Of a stretch of DNA of 64,000 bases, positions 43,506 to 51,893 are shown one piece after another (within the stretch, counting starts at the first letter, position 1; each line of letters begins with the position of its first letter). Source of the stretch: Achromobacter veterisilvae (GTDB taxonomy: Bacteria > Pseudomonadota > Gammaproteobacteria > Burkholderiales > Burkholderiaceae_B); the NCBI RefSeq assembly GCF_900496975.1, contig NZ_UFQC01000011.1, positions 62,001 through 126,000 of the forward strand, read 5' to 3'. The position numbers and the translations under genes are program-made. The notes under the pieces were generated by a model that saw only the letters and a list, made by a program, of their open reading frames with translations, was not told where the DNA came from and made no database searches.

Positions 43506-43727
43506 TCAGCGGCTGCGATTCGTTGATGGGAGCTTTCCGGCTTGCTCCTGCGTCTTGCGGTCTCGGCCGTAGGCATCTTTTCCTTTCGGAAGCTCGCCTC
43601 CTCCGGCGGGATAGCCGGAGTTCGTGTTCGGGTTCGCGTTCTTGCGTCCCGCTGGAGGGGTCTCGGCCGTTGGCTGCGCCTTGCGCCTCTCATTGTCGGA
43701 TTCAGCATGGAAAGGTAGTTTTGACAT
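43506..43727 (-). CDS. small hydrophilic protein, unknown
   Basis: 73 residues with AAGGA before the ATG and a terminator downstream, so it is probably expressed. It is rich in Pro, Asn, Gly, Lys and Gln and appears intrinsically disordered (PPAGRKNANPNTNSGYPAGG, then KGKDAYGRDRKTQEQAGKLP). No signal peptide, membrane helix or known domain. I have no reliable family for it; composition resembles small stress-associated proteins of related bacteria. Confidence 0.65.
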   Translation of the reverse strand: MSKLPFHAESDNERRKAQPTAETPPAGRKNANPNTNSGYPAGGGELPKGKDAYGRDRKTQEQAGKLPSTNRSR

Positions 43728-43950
43728 AGCGCGGTTCCTTGAGACTAGGACGAATGGCTACTCTGGGTGCAGGACCAAGTGCTGGTGTTGTGGGCGATAC
43801 ACGACTTCATGCTGGCCGAGCTGCAAAAAAAAAGCTTATCGTGACGCAGTTGGGGGCGGGCATCCAATAGGGAGGTGGCTTATTACGGGGGCGGGAACGC
43901 GCTGTGCTGTGGCGAGCTTCTCTTCCCGCTTGCCCACCGGAGCATTCGCC

Positions 43951-44106
43951 ATGACCATCCCCAATTCGCAAGATCCCCGGCGCCAGGCCGTGCCCGGTGT
44001 CCGCAAGGCCCGGACGCGGCGCGGCCCCTGGGGGATGCTGGCGCTGTGGCTGACCGTTATCGCGGTGCTGTTCCTCGTGGGCGTCCTGGCTCGTTGGTTG
44101 CAGTAG
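43951..44106 (+). CDS. 51-residue single-span membrane protein, unknown
   Basis: The ATG has GGAG 9 bases upstream. A basic, polar N-terminus (QDPRRQAVPGVRKARTRRG) precedes one strongly hydrophobic helix (about 27-49, GMLALWLTVIAVLFLVGVLARWL) and the protein ends at LQ. By the positive-inside rule the N-terminus is cytoplasmic. No family recognised. Between 43728 and 43950 no gene was seen. Confidence 0.65.
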   Translation: MTIPNSQDPRRQAVPGVRKARTRRGPWGMLALWLTVIAVLFLVGVLARWLQ

Positions 44107-44184
44107 CACCGCCGGCCGCCTTTGCTGGGCGGCCGGGGCTTGCGGGGGATTGCGATCACGGTCCGTTGAGCGGCACGCAGGAGC

Positions 44185-44535
44185 CTACTTCGACCCGCCC
44201 GTGTTGGGATATCCGGGGGGCGGCGTGGCGCCTCCGCTCGGTGTGCTTGGCACATTGTCGTTGGCTTCGCGGTGGTGGCCGGACTTGCCGTCCGAATGTT
44301 TGCCGGATTTCATCTGGCCCTGGTTGCCCAGGTTGGGCGGGTTGGTCGGCGTGTTGGGCGTTGCATTCGGCGCAGGCGGCTTCTGTCCTGGCGGCACCGG
44401 CTGGTTGGGGGGGACGGCGGTGCTGTCGTTCGGCGTGTTGGAGGGCGAGGTGGGCGCCGCCGATTGGGCAAGCGCGGCCGCCGATGCCAGTCCGGCCGAC
44501 AGGGCCAGCGCATAGGTGAGGGCTCGAATCTTCAT
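44185..44535 (-). CDS. secreted Pro/Asn-rich low-complexity protein
   Basis: 116 residues with AAGGAG before the ATG. The signal peptide is about 1-24 (LALSAGLASAAALAQSA). The mature part is disordered: repeated PP, NTP and PN steps (PNQPVPPGQKPPAPNATPNTPTNP), a histidine/lysine patch (KSGKHSDGKSGHHREAN) and a PPPGYPNTGGSK end. It is periplasmic or exported. No known domain; the His patch could bind metal, but that is speculation. Confidence 0.75.
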   Translation of the reverse strand: MKIRALTYALALSAGLASAAALAQSAAPTSPSNTPNDSTAVPPNQPVPPGQKPPAPNATPNTPTNPPNLGNQGQMKSGKHSDGKSGHHREANDNVPSTPSGGATPPPGYPNTGGSK

Positions 44536-44765
44536 GAGTACGCTCCTTTGTGGGAATAGCGGGTCTAGCCCCGCAAGCGCCATGCCTGGCCATTGCGCCT
44601 TGCCGCCCGGAGGATAGAGGGAAGCGGCGCAGGAATTTCTTACCGCCTCTGCAATCGCCGCCGCCGCCGCGCTGGCGCCATGTCCATCCGCGTTGCTCGC
44701 AAGCACGTTTGTGGCAGGCGACTTGTCCTTTTCCGGAAAGGGCGACCCAATTGCCGGACCTCGGC

Positions 44766-45548
44766 ATGGAGATTGCTGCGGACGCGCCATCCGAGATGAA
44801 CGCCGACGCTGCCGGAACCGACATGCCTGCCGAAAACCTTCTCCCCACGGCCTTGGACGCCGAAACGTCGCGCGACCCGAGTCCGTTCGTTGTCGTTTCC
44901 CCACACCTGGACGATGCCGTCTTCAGTTGCGCCGGTCTGTTGCGGGCCCACCCGGGCAGCGTCGTCGTCACCGTCCATACCGGCTTGCCGGAAGCGTTGG
45001 ACATGTCTACCGACTGGGATCGCCGTTGCGGCTTTTCGAGTGCGGCCGAAGCGATGGAGCGGCGCCAGGCGGAGGAGCGCCTGGCGCTGAAACTCGTGGG
45101 ATGCTCGGGGCGGGGGCTGGGTTTCGTTGATTCCCAATATAGGGAGGGCGCGGACGGCAATTCGATGCAGCTTGCGGATAGCCTGCTGCATGCGTTGGCC
45201 GGTCTGTCGGCGGGGCGGGTGGCGCTCCCCTTGGGGCTGTTTCATAGCGATCACGTGAGGGTCAGTGACGCGGGATTGCAGGTACGGAGAGCCTGTCCCG
45301 GCGTTTGCTGGTTCTTCTATGAGGACGTGCCCTACTGCTACCGGGCGGGCGCGGTGCGGGAACGCCTTGCACAACTGCGCGCCCGCGGCGTCGTTGCGAC
45401 GCCCGCGCGCTTGAAAACGGACCTGACAGGCAAGGCCGAGGCGGTATCCGCCTACGCTTCGCAATTGAGGGCGCTGGGCAGCCTGCCCGATGCCAGCGAG
45501 CGGGCCGAGAGCTACTGGCGCCTGGCCGGCGGGCGGCCGCCGGCATGA
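44766..45548 (+). CDS. PIG-L/LmbE family deacetylase
   Basis: About 260 residues; start uncertain (ATGs at 44766, 44796 and 44823, none with a strong ribosome site). The zinc site is SPHLDDAVFSCAG (H-x-DD) near residue 45 and the second histidine pair is LFHSDHVRV. GFSSAAEAMERRQAEERLALKLVGC is the usual helix after the active site. The family removes N-acetyl groups from GlcNAc-type sugars. It overlaps the following glycosyltransferase start (ATGA) and heads the glycan locus. Confidence 0.88.
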   Translation: MEIAADAPSEMNADAAGTDMPAENLLPTALDAETSRDPSPFVVVSPHLDDAVFSCAGLLRAHPGSVVVTVHTGLPEALDMSTDWDRRCGFSSAAEAMERRQAEERLALKLVGCSGRGLGFVDSQYREGADGNSMQLADSLLHALAGLSAGRVALPLGLFHSDHVRVSDAGLQVRRACPGVCWFFYEDVPYCYRAGAVRERLAQLRARGVVATPARLKTDLTGKAEAVSAYASQLRALGSLPDASERAESYWRLAGGRPPA

Positions 45549-46429
45549 CCGGTCCGCCGCCTCCGCCACGCGCCTCCATCGTGGTGTTGACCCATAACCG
45601 GCGCGGCGAAGTCCTGCGGACCTTGCGGCGGCTCGCCGCGCTGCCTGGCGACCACCCCATTCTGGTCGTCGACAACGGCTGCACCGATGACACGGCGCTG
45701 CGCGTGCAGCGCGAATTCCCTGGCGTCTTGCTGATCCGCGCGGGAGCCAACCTGGGCGCGGCGGGGCGGAACCTGGGCGTGCAGAGAGTTGTGTCCCCGT
45801 ATGTCGCATTCTGCGACGATGATACCTGGTGGGTTCCGGGCGCTCTCGAAAGGGCCGCGGATATCCTCGATGCCCATCCGGACATTGCGGTACTCAATGC
45901 CCGCATCAGCGTGGGCGGGGACGAACGGGCGGATCCCGCGTGCGAGGCCATGGCCCGCAGTCCGCTGCCCTTCATCGCCGGCGTGGGACCGGAATTGATG
46001 GGATTCATGGCCGGCGCCTGCATCATGCGCGTCGACGCCTTTCTGCGGGCGGGAGGCTACTGGAAACCATTTTTTATCGGCGGCGAGGAGGCGCTGCTGG
46101 CGCTGGATATCGTCGCGCAGGGTGGGCGGATCGCGTATGCGCCCGAACTTCGGCTCCATCATTGGCCGTCCTTGGCGCGCGACCGTTCGCTGCGCAGCCG
46201 GATGCTGGCGCGCAATGCCCTGTGGACGGCATGGCTGCGGCTGCCTGCCTGGATGGCGATCGGACACAGCCTGTCCACGTTGCGCCGTGTGCCGGGGTGT
46301 CGCGCCCGGGTGCGCGCCTGCCGCGACGCGTTGGCCGGATGGCGCCTCATCCGCGAGCATCGCCGGCCACTGGATTCGGCTCTCTGCGAAAAGCTCAGGA
46401 TAGTATGGTCCGCTGCGGCCGACGGCTGA
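45545..46429 (+). CDS. family 2 glycosyltransferase
   Basis: 294 residues. The GT-A fold is seen in SIVVLTHNRRGEVLRTLRRL, ILVVDNGCTDDTA, NLGAAGRNLGVQ and the metal-binding CDDDTWWVPGALE. GAGCIMRVDAF-like ACIMRVDAFLRAGGY and FIGGEEALLALDI form the acceptor region. No membrane helix is obvious except a weak WLRLPAWMAIG segment. It probably adds a sugar onto a glycan or lipid carrier and is coupled to the PIG-L gene by a 4-base overlap. Confidence 0.92.
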   Translation: MTGPPPPPRASIVVLTHNRRGEVLRTLRRLAALPGDHPILVVDNGCTDDTALRVQREFPGVLLIRAGANLGAAGRNLGVQRVVSPYVAFCDDDTWWVPGALERAADILDAHPDIAVLNARISVGGDERADPACEAMARSPLPFIAGVGPELMGFMAGACIMRVDAFLRAGGYWKPFFIGGEEALLALDIVAQGGRIAYAPELRLHHWPSLARDRSLRSRMLARNALWTAWLRLPAWMAIGHSLSTLRRVPGCRARVRACRDALAGWRLIREHRRPLDSALCEKLRIVWSAAADG

Positions 46430-46499
46430 TGCCGGGAACGGCATTTGCGCGGGGCATGCGGGACCGGGCCAGACCGCCCGGAAAAGGAGGACTTCCGTC

Positions 46500-46970
46500 A
46501 TGCAACCCATTCCTTTGTCGGCCTATTGGGAGCGGGACGCGGCCGCCCTGGCCGTGCGGCTGGCGCTTCCGATGCTGGAAGCCGCGAGAGCCGATCCACA
46601 CGTCGGAGAAAGCGGTTTTTTCCACGTCGTGGTCATGAATCCGCTGGCCCGCCCTGGCGCCTGCGACTTCGCGGCAGCCATCCTGTATGAAGAGAGCATC
46701 GGCGATCCAGAGCAGTGGGACGCTGACTACGGCGCTTATGCGCGCGGCAAGGCGCGCCTGAGCTGGCGCACGGGACAGTCCAGCCATGAAATCCTGACCT
46801 TGAGGCCCCACTTGCTGCATGCAAAGGACACGCGGGTATGGGGCAGCGTGTCGGTCGACGGCATTGTGGTTGCGGTCAGCGGGGCGAATCCCTGGTTCGA
46901 CGAGGCGTTCGCCGCCGCGATCGCGCATTTGTTCAAGGCGGTGGTCCAGGGGCGGCAGGAGCAGGCCTGA
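46500..46970 (+). CDS. protein of unknown function (156 aa)
   Basis: The ATG follows GGAGGACTTCCGTC, a good ribosome site. There is no signal peptide or membrane helix. Notable segments are FHVVVMNPLARPG, ILYEESIGDPEQWD, GKARLSWRTGQSSHEI, VWGSVSVDGIVVAVSGANPWFDEAFAAA. The closing strand-loop-helix faintly resembles GlcG/HbpS-type small-molecule-binding proteins, where a G-VSGA-x-x-DE motif occurs, but I would not assign it. It lies directly before the ABC exporter fusion and is probably co-transcribed. Confidence 0.7.
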   Translation: MQPIPLSAYWERDAAALAVRLALPMLEAARADPHVGESGFFHVVVMNPLARPGACDFAAAILYEESIGDPEQWDADYGAYARGKARLSWRTGQSSHEILTLRPHLLHAKDTRVWGSVSVDGIVVAVSGANPWFDEAFAAAIAHLFKAVVQGRQEQA

Positions 46971-47072
46971 GCCGCAAGCCGAACGGCCGCGCGACCGCTG
47001 CCCGACGCAGGAAGCGCCCTGGTGCGGAATGGCGTTTGCTGGCCCGGCGCTCATCGCCGAGGAGGCCGCACC

Positions 47073-49805
47073 ATGAAGGAAATCGAGAACAATGGGGCCG
47101 ATTTCGCCCGCAAAGAGGTCACCCGAAGCATTCTGCGGGCGCTGTGGAAGTACCGGCGCCGCACGGCCGCGGCGGTGGCGCTGCTGGTCGCCGCGAAGCT
47201 GCTCATGGTGCTGGTTCCCGTCGTCCTCAAGCTCATCGTGGATACGCTCAGCGCGCCTGGTGCGCTCGCGCTGCCCGTGTTCCTGCTGCTGGGATATGCG
47301 CTCATCCGGTTCGGCGGGAGCGTATTCACCGAATTGCGCGACGTGGTGTTCGTGCGGGTGGCGCAGCGCACCGTGGCCGACTTTACCGTCCGGGTCTTCG
47401 ACCAGTTGCAACGGCTGGGCGCCCGGTTTCACGGCGCGAGGCAGACCGGCGGCCTGGCGCGCGACGTGGAGCGCGGCACCGCCGGCGTCGGTTTCCTGTT
47501 GGGAACGGGCCTGTTCACGCTATTGCCGACGCTAGTGGAAATCGTGTCCGTAGTGCTGATACTGGTGATGGGGTACAGCGCGTGGTTCGCGCTGATCGTC
47601 ACGGCCACGTTCGCTGCGTACTCTGCCTATACGACGGTGCTGGTGCGCAAGCGGGTGGCCTATCAACGGTGGTTGAACGAGCTGGATTCCCGGGCCAGCG
47701 CCCGGATGGTGGACAGTCTGCTCAATTACGAGGCGGTGAAACTCAACGCCAATGAGGCGCTGGAATCCGAGCGGTTGACGCGGGTGCTGCGGGAATGGAC
47801 GGACGTGGGCATACGAAACCAGCGTTCGCTATCGCGCCTGCACGTGGGCCAGAGCGGCATCATTGCTTGCGGCGTGGCGGCGGTAATGGTGCTGGCCGGC
47901 CAGCAGGTGGTGAACGCGCAGATGACCGTGGGCGACCTGGTGCTCGTCAATGCCTACATCATCCAGATTTGCCTGCCCCTGAACACGCTGGGCCTGATCT
48001 TCCGGCAAGCCAAGGAAGCCTTCGTGAACGCGGAACGCGTGTGCGAACTGCTGCGCTATCCGCGGGAGATCGGGGATGATGCCAGTCTGCCGCCGCTGGC
48101 AGCCGGCGCCGGGGACATCCGTTTCGAGGGCGTGGGCTTCGGCTACGAGCCGGGACGCCAGATCCTGTGGGACATCGACTTCGCGGTTCCCGCCGGCACC
48201 ACGCTGGCGGTGGTGGGCGGCAGCGGCTCGGGCAAGTCCACGCTGGCGCGCCTGCTGTTCCGCTTCTATGACGCCGACACGGGCCGCATCCTGATCAATG
48301 GACAGGACCTGCGCACCGTCAACGCACGCAGTGTCCGGCGGACCCTGGGCATCGTGCCGCAAGATACGCTGCTCTTCAACGAGACGATCGCCTACAACAT
48401 CGCCTATAGCCGGCCAGACGCCACCCGCGATCAGATCGTCCAGGCCGCGCGCGGGGCGCGCGTGCACGAGTTCATCGAAAGCCTGCCCGCCGGCTACGAG
48501 ACCCCGGTGGGCGAACGCGGCGTCAAACTGTCCGGCGGCGAGCGCCAACGCATCGCCATCGCAAGGGCGATCCTCAAGAATCCCTCCATCCTGGTGTTCG
48601 ACGAAGCGACCTCGGCGCTGGACACGCGCACCGAACGTGCGATCCAGGCCGAACTGGAACGCATATCCCGGGGACGCACGACGTTGATCATCGCCCACCG
48701 CCTGTCGACCATCGTGCACGCTCACACCATCCTGGTGCTGGATCGAGGCCGCGTGGTGGAGCAGGGACGCCACGAAGACTTGCTGGCGCAGGAAGGCATG
48801 TATGCGCAAATGTGGGCCTTGCAGCGCCAGCAGTCCGCGCTGGAGGAAGCGCGGGGCCGCGATACGCGGCAGCCGGTCAACCTGGTGGCCGTCGTGGCGG
48901 GAGTGCTGGACGCCTTGCGCGAGGTCGCGCATGAAAAGGGCGTCAACCTTTATACGCTGATCGGCAGCGAAGCGGCGCGCATCACGGGCGACCCCAGCAC
49001 CTTGCAGCAAGTGGTGTGGGACCTGTGCCTGCACGCCATCGCCGTCACACCGCCGGAAGGGCGTATCGAGATCCGCCTGCATCGCGAGGGGCCGATGACG
49101 CGTCTCGCGGTGACGGACGGCCGCTCGGAACGGGTGTCGGACGATGCGCCGGTTGAAGCTGACGTACCGCTGAATCCCCCCGATGCCTTGCGCGCCGCGG
49201 CGGCGCTCGATCCCGCTCAGTTGGCCGCGCAAGTGCAGCGCCAGGGAGGCACCTTCCACAGCGCGTCCGCGGCTTCGGGAGGATTGACGTACTCGGTCGA
49301 CTTCCCGGTGCGGGCCGTGGAGGCGATGGCGCTTCGGACCGATATGCAACTGCCGGATCTGCAAAATGCCTTCATCATGGTGGTGGACGATCAGCCGGAA
49401 GCGCGCGAAATGCTGGCCGAGGTTCTGCGGACGAATGGCGCGAGGGTGGCCGAGCACAAGGACGGCGAGCAGGCATTGGCGGCGTTCGCCGCCTTGCCGA
49501 TCGACCAATGGCCCCAGATTCTGATCTGCGACCTGTCCCTGGGCGACATCGACGGTTATGAGGTCGTGGGACGCATACGCGCCATGGAAGCCGAGCGCGG
49601 CGCGGCCTTGGCCCACAGGCTGCCGGCCATCGCGCTGTCCGGCCATGTCAGTCAGGAGTCGCGGTTGCGCAGTCTGCTGGCCGGGTTCCAGGTCCATCTT
49701 TCCAAGCCCGTGGATCCCAATGAATTGTTGGCGACCGTCGGGTCATTGTTGCCGGGCACTGCGCGCCAACGGCCGGATTCGGGCACTTCTTACACGCATC
49801 AGTAA
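47073..49805 (+). CDS. Atm1-type ABC exporter fused to degenerate kinase ATPase and receiver domains
   Basis: 910 residues, GAGGAGG before the ATG. Residues about 20-310 are a six-helix exporter domain with Atm1/HMT1-like text (FHGARQTGGLARDVERGTAGVGFLL, VDSLLNYEAVKLNANEALE). The NBD (about 340-570) is complete: GGSGSGKST near 381, LSGGERQR near 486, [12 protein letters not shown] near 505, IIAHRLST near 538. At about 600-745 a HATPase-like domain (GDPSTLQQVVWDLCLHAIAVTP, GGTFHSASAASGGLTYSVDFPV) lacks the N-box asparagine, and no phospho-accepting H-box precedes it. At about 766-890 is a full receiver: D772/D773, phospho-acceptor D820, S856, K878. One continuous frame. The exporter may be gated by, or signal through, phosphotransfer; substrate unknown. 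Confidence 0.93.
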   Translation: MKEIENNGADFARKEVTRSILRALWKYRRRTAAAVALLVAAKLLMVLVPVVLKLIVDTLSAPGALALPVFLLLGYALIRFGGSVFTELRDVVFVRVAQRTVADFTVRVFDQLQRLGARFHGARQTGGLARDVERGTAGVGFLLGTGLFTLLPTLVEIVSVVLILVMGYSAWFALIVTATFAAYSAYTTVLVRKRVAYQRWLNELDSRASARMVDSLLNYEAVKLNANEALESERLTRVLREWTDVGIRNQRSLSRLHVGQSGIIACGVAAVMVLAGQQVVNAQMTVGDLVLVNAYIIQICLPLNTLGLIFRQAKEAFVNAERVCELLRYPREIGDDASLPPLAAGAGDIRFEGVGFGYEPGRQILWDIDFAVPAGTTLAVVGGSGSGKSTLARLLFRFYDADTGRILINGQDLRTVNARSVRRTLGIVPQDTLLFNETIAYNIAYSRPDATRDQIVQAARGARVHEFIESLPAGYETPVGERGVKLSGGERQRIAIARAILKNPSILVFDEATSALDTRTERAIQAELERISRGRTTLIIAHRLSTIVHAHTILVLDRGRVVEQGRHEDLLAQEGMYAQMWALQRQQSALEEARGRDTRQPVNLVAVVAGVLDALREVAHEKGVNLYTLIGSEAARITGDPSTLQQVVWDLCLHAIAVTPPEGRIEIRLHREGPMTRLAVTDGRSERVSDDAPVEADVPLNPPDALRAAAALDPAQLAAQVQRQGGTFHSASAASGGLTYSVDFPVRAVEAMALRTDMQLPDLQNAFIMVVDDQPEAREMLAEVLRTNGARVAEHKDGEQALAAFAALPIDQWPQILICDLSLGDIDGYEVVGRIRAMEAERGAALAHRLPAIALSGHVSQESRLRSLLAGFQVHLSKPVDPNELLATVGSLLPGTARQRPDSGTSYTHQ

Positions 49806-49957
49806 GAAGTGCCCGGCAGGACGCGGCGCGCGCCATGCGGAACGAAGCGCGTCCGGAGAGACGTTTCGGCACATCACTTGCTTATCCCGTGAACGTAGGC
49901 AGGCGAGCCGCGCAGCGGCTCGCGCGCCATCGCAGATCCCGCAACAGGAGAGAGGCC

Positions 49958-50614
49958 ATGAAGCACGATCCAAGATACGCTCCACGGCGCAACGCCGACG
50001 ATTTGGACAGGGACCCCGGCCAGGACGCCGGCCGGGGCGGCCCGTATCGGCAGCCGCCGCAAGCTCCGGGTTCGCGCACGACCGGCGGCGGCGTGCGCAG
50101 CCGCAGCGCGGATCCCGGCCAGAGCAGCTATGGAGGCTTCAGCCATGAAGACCCGTCCTATCAGCGCCAGCAGGTATATGGTTCGCGCAATCCATCCTAT
50201 TCCGGTCCCGCATCCTATGGCGACGAGGAGGGCGGCTATTACGGCGATAGGCCCGTCTGGGAGGACGAGCCGGAATTCTCGTTCGAAACCGCCGAACGCG
50301 GCGGCTACAACCGCGGGCCGCAGCCCTGGCGCGATCGCGGGCGGCGCCGCATCGATCCCAAGGGTTATGTGCGCCCGGACGAGCGCGTGCGGGAAATCGT
50401 GTGCGAGTACTTGGCGCACAGCGGCCTGGACGTCAGCGACGTTTCGGTGAGCGTCGCCGAAGGATGCGTGACATTGGAGGGATCTGTGCCCGACCGCCGC
50501 ACCAAGCATCGTGTCGAGGACAGCGTGGATGCATGCGCCGGCGTCCAGGACATAGACAACCGCATTCGAATCGCCGGCGCCGCGACCGGCCGCGACGACG
50601 GAGCCGTATCATGA
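49958..50614 (+). CDS. BON-domain protein with disordered N-terminus
   Basis: 218 residues from the ATG after ACAGGAGAGAGG. Residues 1-135 are low complexity, rich in Gly, Tyr, Arg, Ser and Pro (DPSYQRQQVYGSRNPSYSGP). The BON domain is about 140-208: GYVRPDERVREIVCEYLAHSG, DVSVSVAEGCVTLEGSVPDRRTKHRVEDSV, VQDIDNRIRI. BON domains bind membranes or lipids and occur in stress proteins. There is no signal peptide, so it is cytoplasmic or peripheral. Its stop overlaps the next gene's start (ATGA). Confidence 0.88.
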   Translation: MKHDPRYAPRRNADDLDRDPGQDAGRGGPYRQPPQAPGSRTTGGGVRSRSADPGQSSYGGFSHEDPSYQRQQVYGSRNPSYSGPASYGDEEGGYYGDRPVWEDEPEFSFETAERGGYNRGPQPWRDRGRRRIDPKGYVRPDERVREIVCEYLAHSGLDVSDVSVSVAEGCVTLEGSVPDRRTKHRVEDSVDACAGVQDIDNRIRIAGAATGRDDGAVS

Positions 50615-51882
50615 AGAAGATAGCCATAATCAGCGAGCATGCCTCGCCGCTGGCGGTCGCCGGCAGCGTGGACAGCGGCGGACAGAACGTCTATGTCGCG
50701 CACGTGGCGCGCGAGCTCGCCAGGGCGGGAGTGCTGGTCGACGTATTCACCCGCAAGGACAACCCGGCGCTCGAGCCGGAACTCGACTGGATGCGCGGCG
50801 TGCGCGTGATCCACGTGCCCGCCGGTCCCGAAGCCTATCTGCCCAAGGAGCGGATGCTCCCGTACATGGACGAGTTTGCGGCCTATCTGCTGCGCTACTT
50901 CGGCAGGCAGGGGCAGGGTTATGACGTTATTCATGCCAATTTCTTCATGTCGGCGATGGCTTCGCTGCCCGTTTCCCAGCGCCATGGGATTCCGCTGGCG
51001 GTGACGTTCCACGCCTTGGGAAAAGTGCGCCGCCAGCATCAGCAGGAGGCGGATCTCTTTCCGGACAGCCGCTTCGATATCGAGGACGACATCATCCGCC
51101 GCGCGGACCGCATCATTGCCGAATGCCCGCAGGACCGCCGCGACCTGATGGGGCTGTATGGCGCGGATCCTCGACGGATCGAGATCGTGCCCTGCGGCTA
51201 CGACTCCGCCGAGATGGCGCCGCAGGCCTGCGCCAGCGCGCGCGCCGCGCTCGGATGGGACGACCGCGCCTTTACGCTATTGCAACTGGGCCGGATGGTT
51301 CCGCGCAAAGGCGTGGACAACGTCATCCGGGCGCTTGGCCGGCTGCGGCACCGGCACGGCGTGGATGCCCGGCTATGCGTCGTGGGAGGCAACACCGACG
51401 CCGCGGACGAGGCCGCCACTCCTGAAATCGGGCGCCTGCGGCGCATTGCCGAGGAGGAGCGCGTGATCCCCTGGGTGGAGTTCACGGGCCGCAGGCATCG
51501 CGACGAACTGGCCACGTACTACAGCGCAAGCGACGTCTTCGTGACTACGCCCTGGTACGAACCGTTCGGCATTACGCCGGTGGAAGCAATGGCCTGCGGG
51601 CGCGCCGTGGTCGGCTCGGACACGGGCGGCATCCGCAGTACGGTCGTGCACGGCAAGACGGGCTTTCTGGTGCCGCCGCGCGACCCCGACAGCCTGGCCG
51701 AGCGGCTGGCGCAACTCGCAGCGGATTCGGGCCTGCGGGCGCGCATGGGCGAAGCCGGGCGCCTGCGCGCGCGCCGCCTGTACACCTGGAAGCGCGTCGG
51801 CCAGGACCTCCTGTCCATCTACTGCCACATGGCGGCGGACGCGACGCTTCCCCAACGCCACGCCGCGCGTATCGCGGCCTAG
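50611..51882 (+). CDS. family 4 glycosyltransferase (sucrose-synthase/MshA-like)
   Basis: 423 residues, GT-B fold. The N-terminal GSVDSGGQNVYVAHVARELARAGVLVDVFTR glycine-rich motif marks the sucrose-phosphate-synthase-like subgroup. The C-terminal nucleotide-sugar domain has LLQLGRMVPRKGVDNVIRAL, VEFTGRRHRDELATYY and the E-x7-E motif EPFGITPVEAMACGRAVVG with SDTGGIRSTV. It starts within the BON gene's end and leads a run of mostly overlapping genes to 60066. Donor and acceptor are unknown. Confidence 0.92.
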   Translation: MKKIAIISEHASPLAVAGSVDSGGQNVYVAHVARELARAGVLVDVFTRKDNPALEPELDWMRGVRVIHVPAGPEAYLPKERMLPYMDEFAAYLLRYFGRQGQGYDVIHANFFMSAMASLPVSQRHGIPLAVTFHALGKVRRQHQQEADLFPDSRFDIEDDIIRRADRIIAECPQDRRDLMGLYGADPRRIEIVPCGYDSAEMAPQACASARAALGWDDRAFTLLQLGRMVPRKGVDNVIRALGRLRHRHGVDARLCVVGGNTDAADEAATPEIGRLRRIAEEERVIPWVEFTGRRHRDELATYYSASDVFVTTPWYEPFGITPVEAMACGRAVVGSDTGGIRSTVVHGKTGFLVPPRDPDSLAERLAQLAADSGLRARMGEAGRLRARRLYTWKRVGQDLLSIYCHMAADATLPQRHAARIAA

Positions 51883-51893
51883 AGGAGCGGAAC

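Noticed and set aside
38764-44000. Direct repeat of the tRNA 3' end as island attachment site
   Set aside because: No second copy of the last 12 or more bases of the tRNA was found in the accessory stretch.
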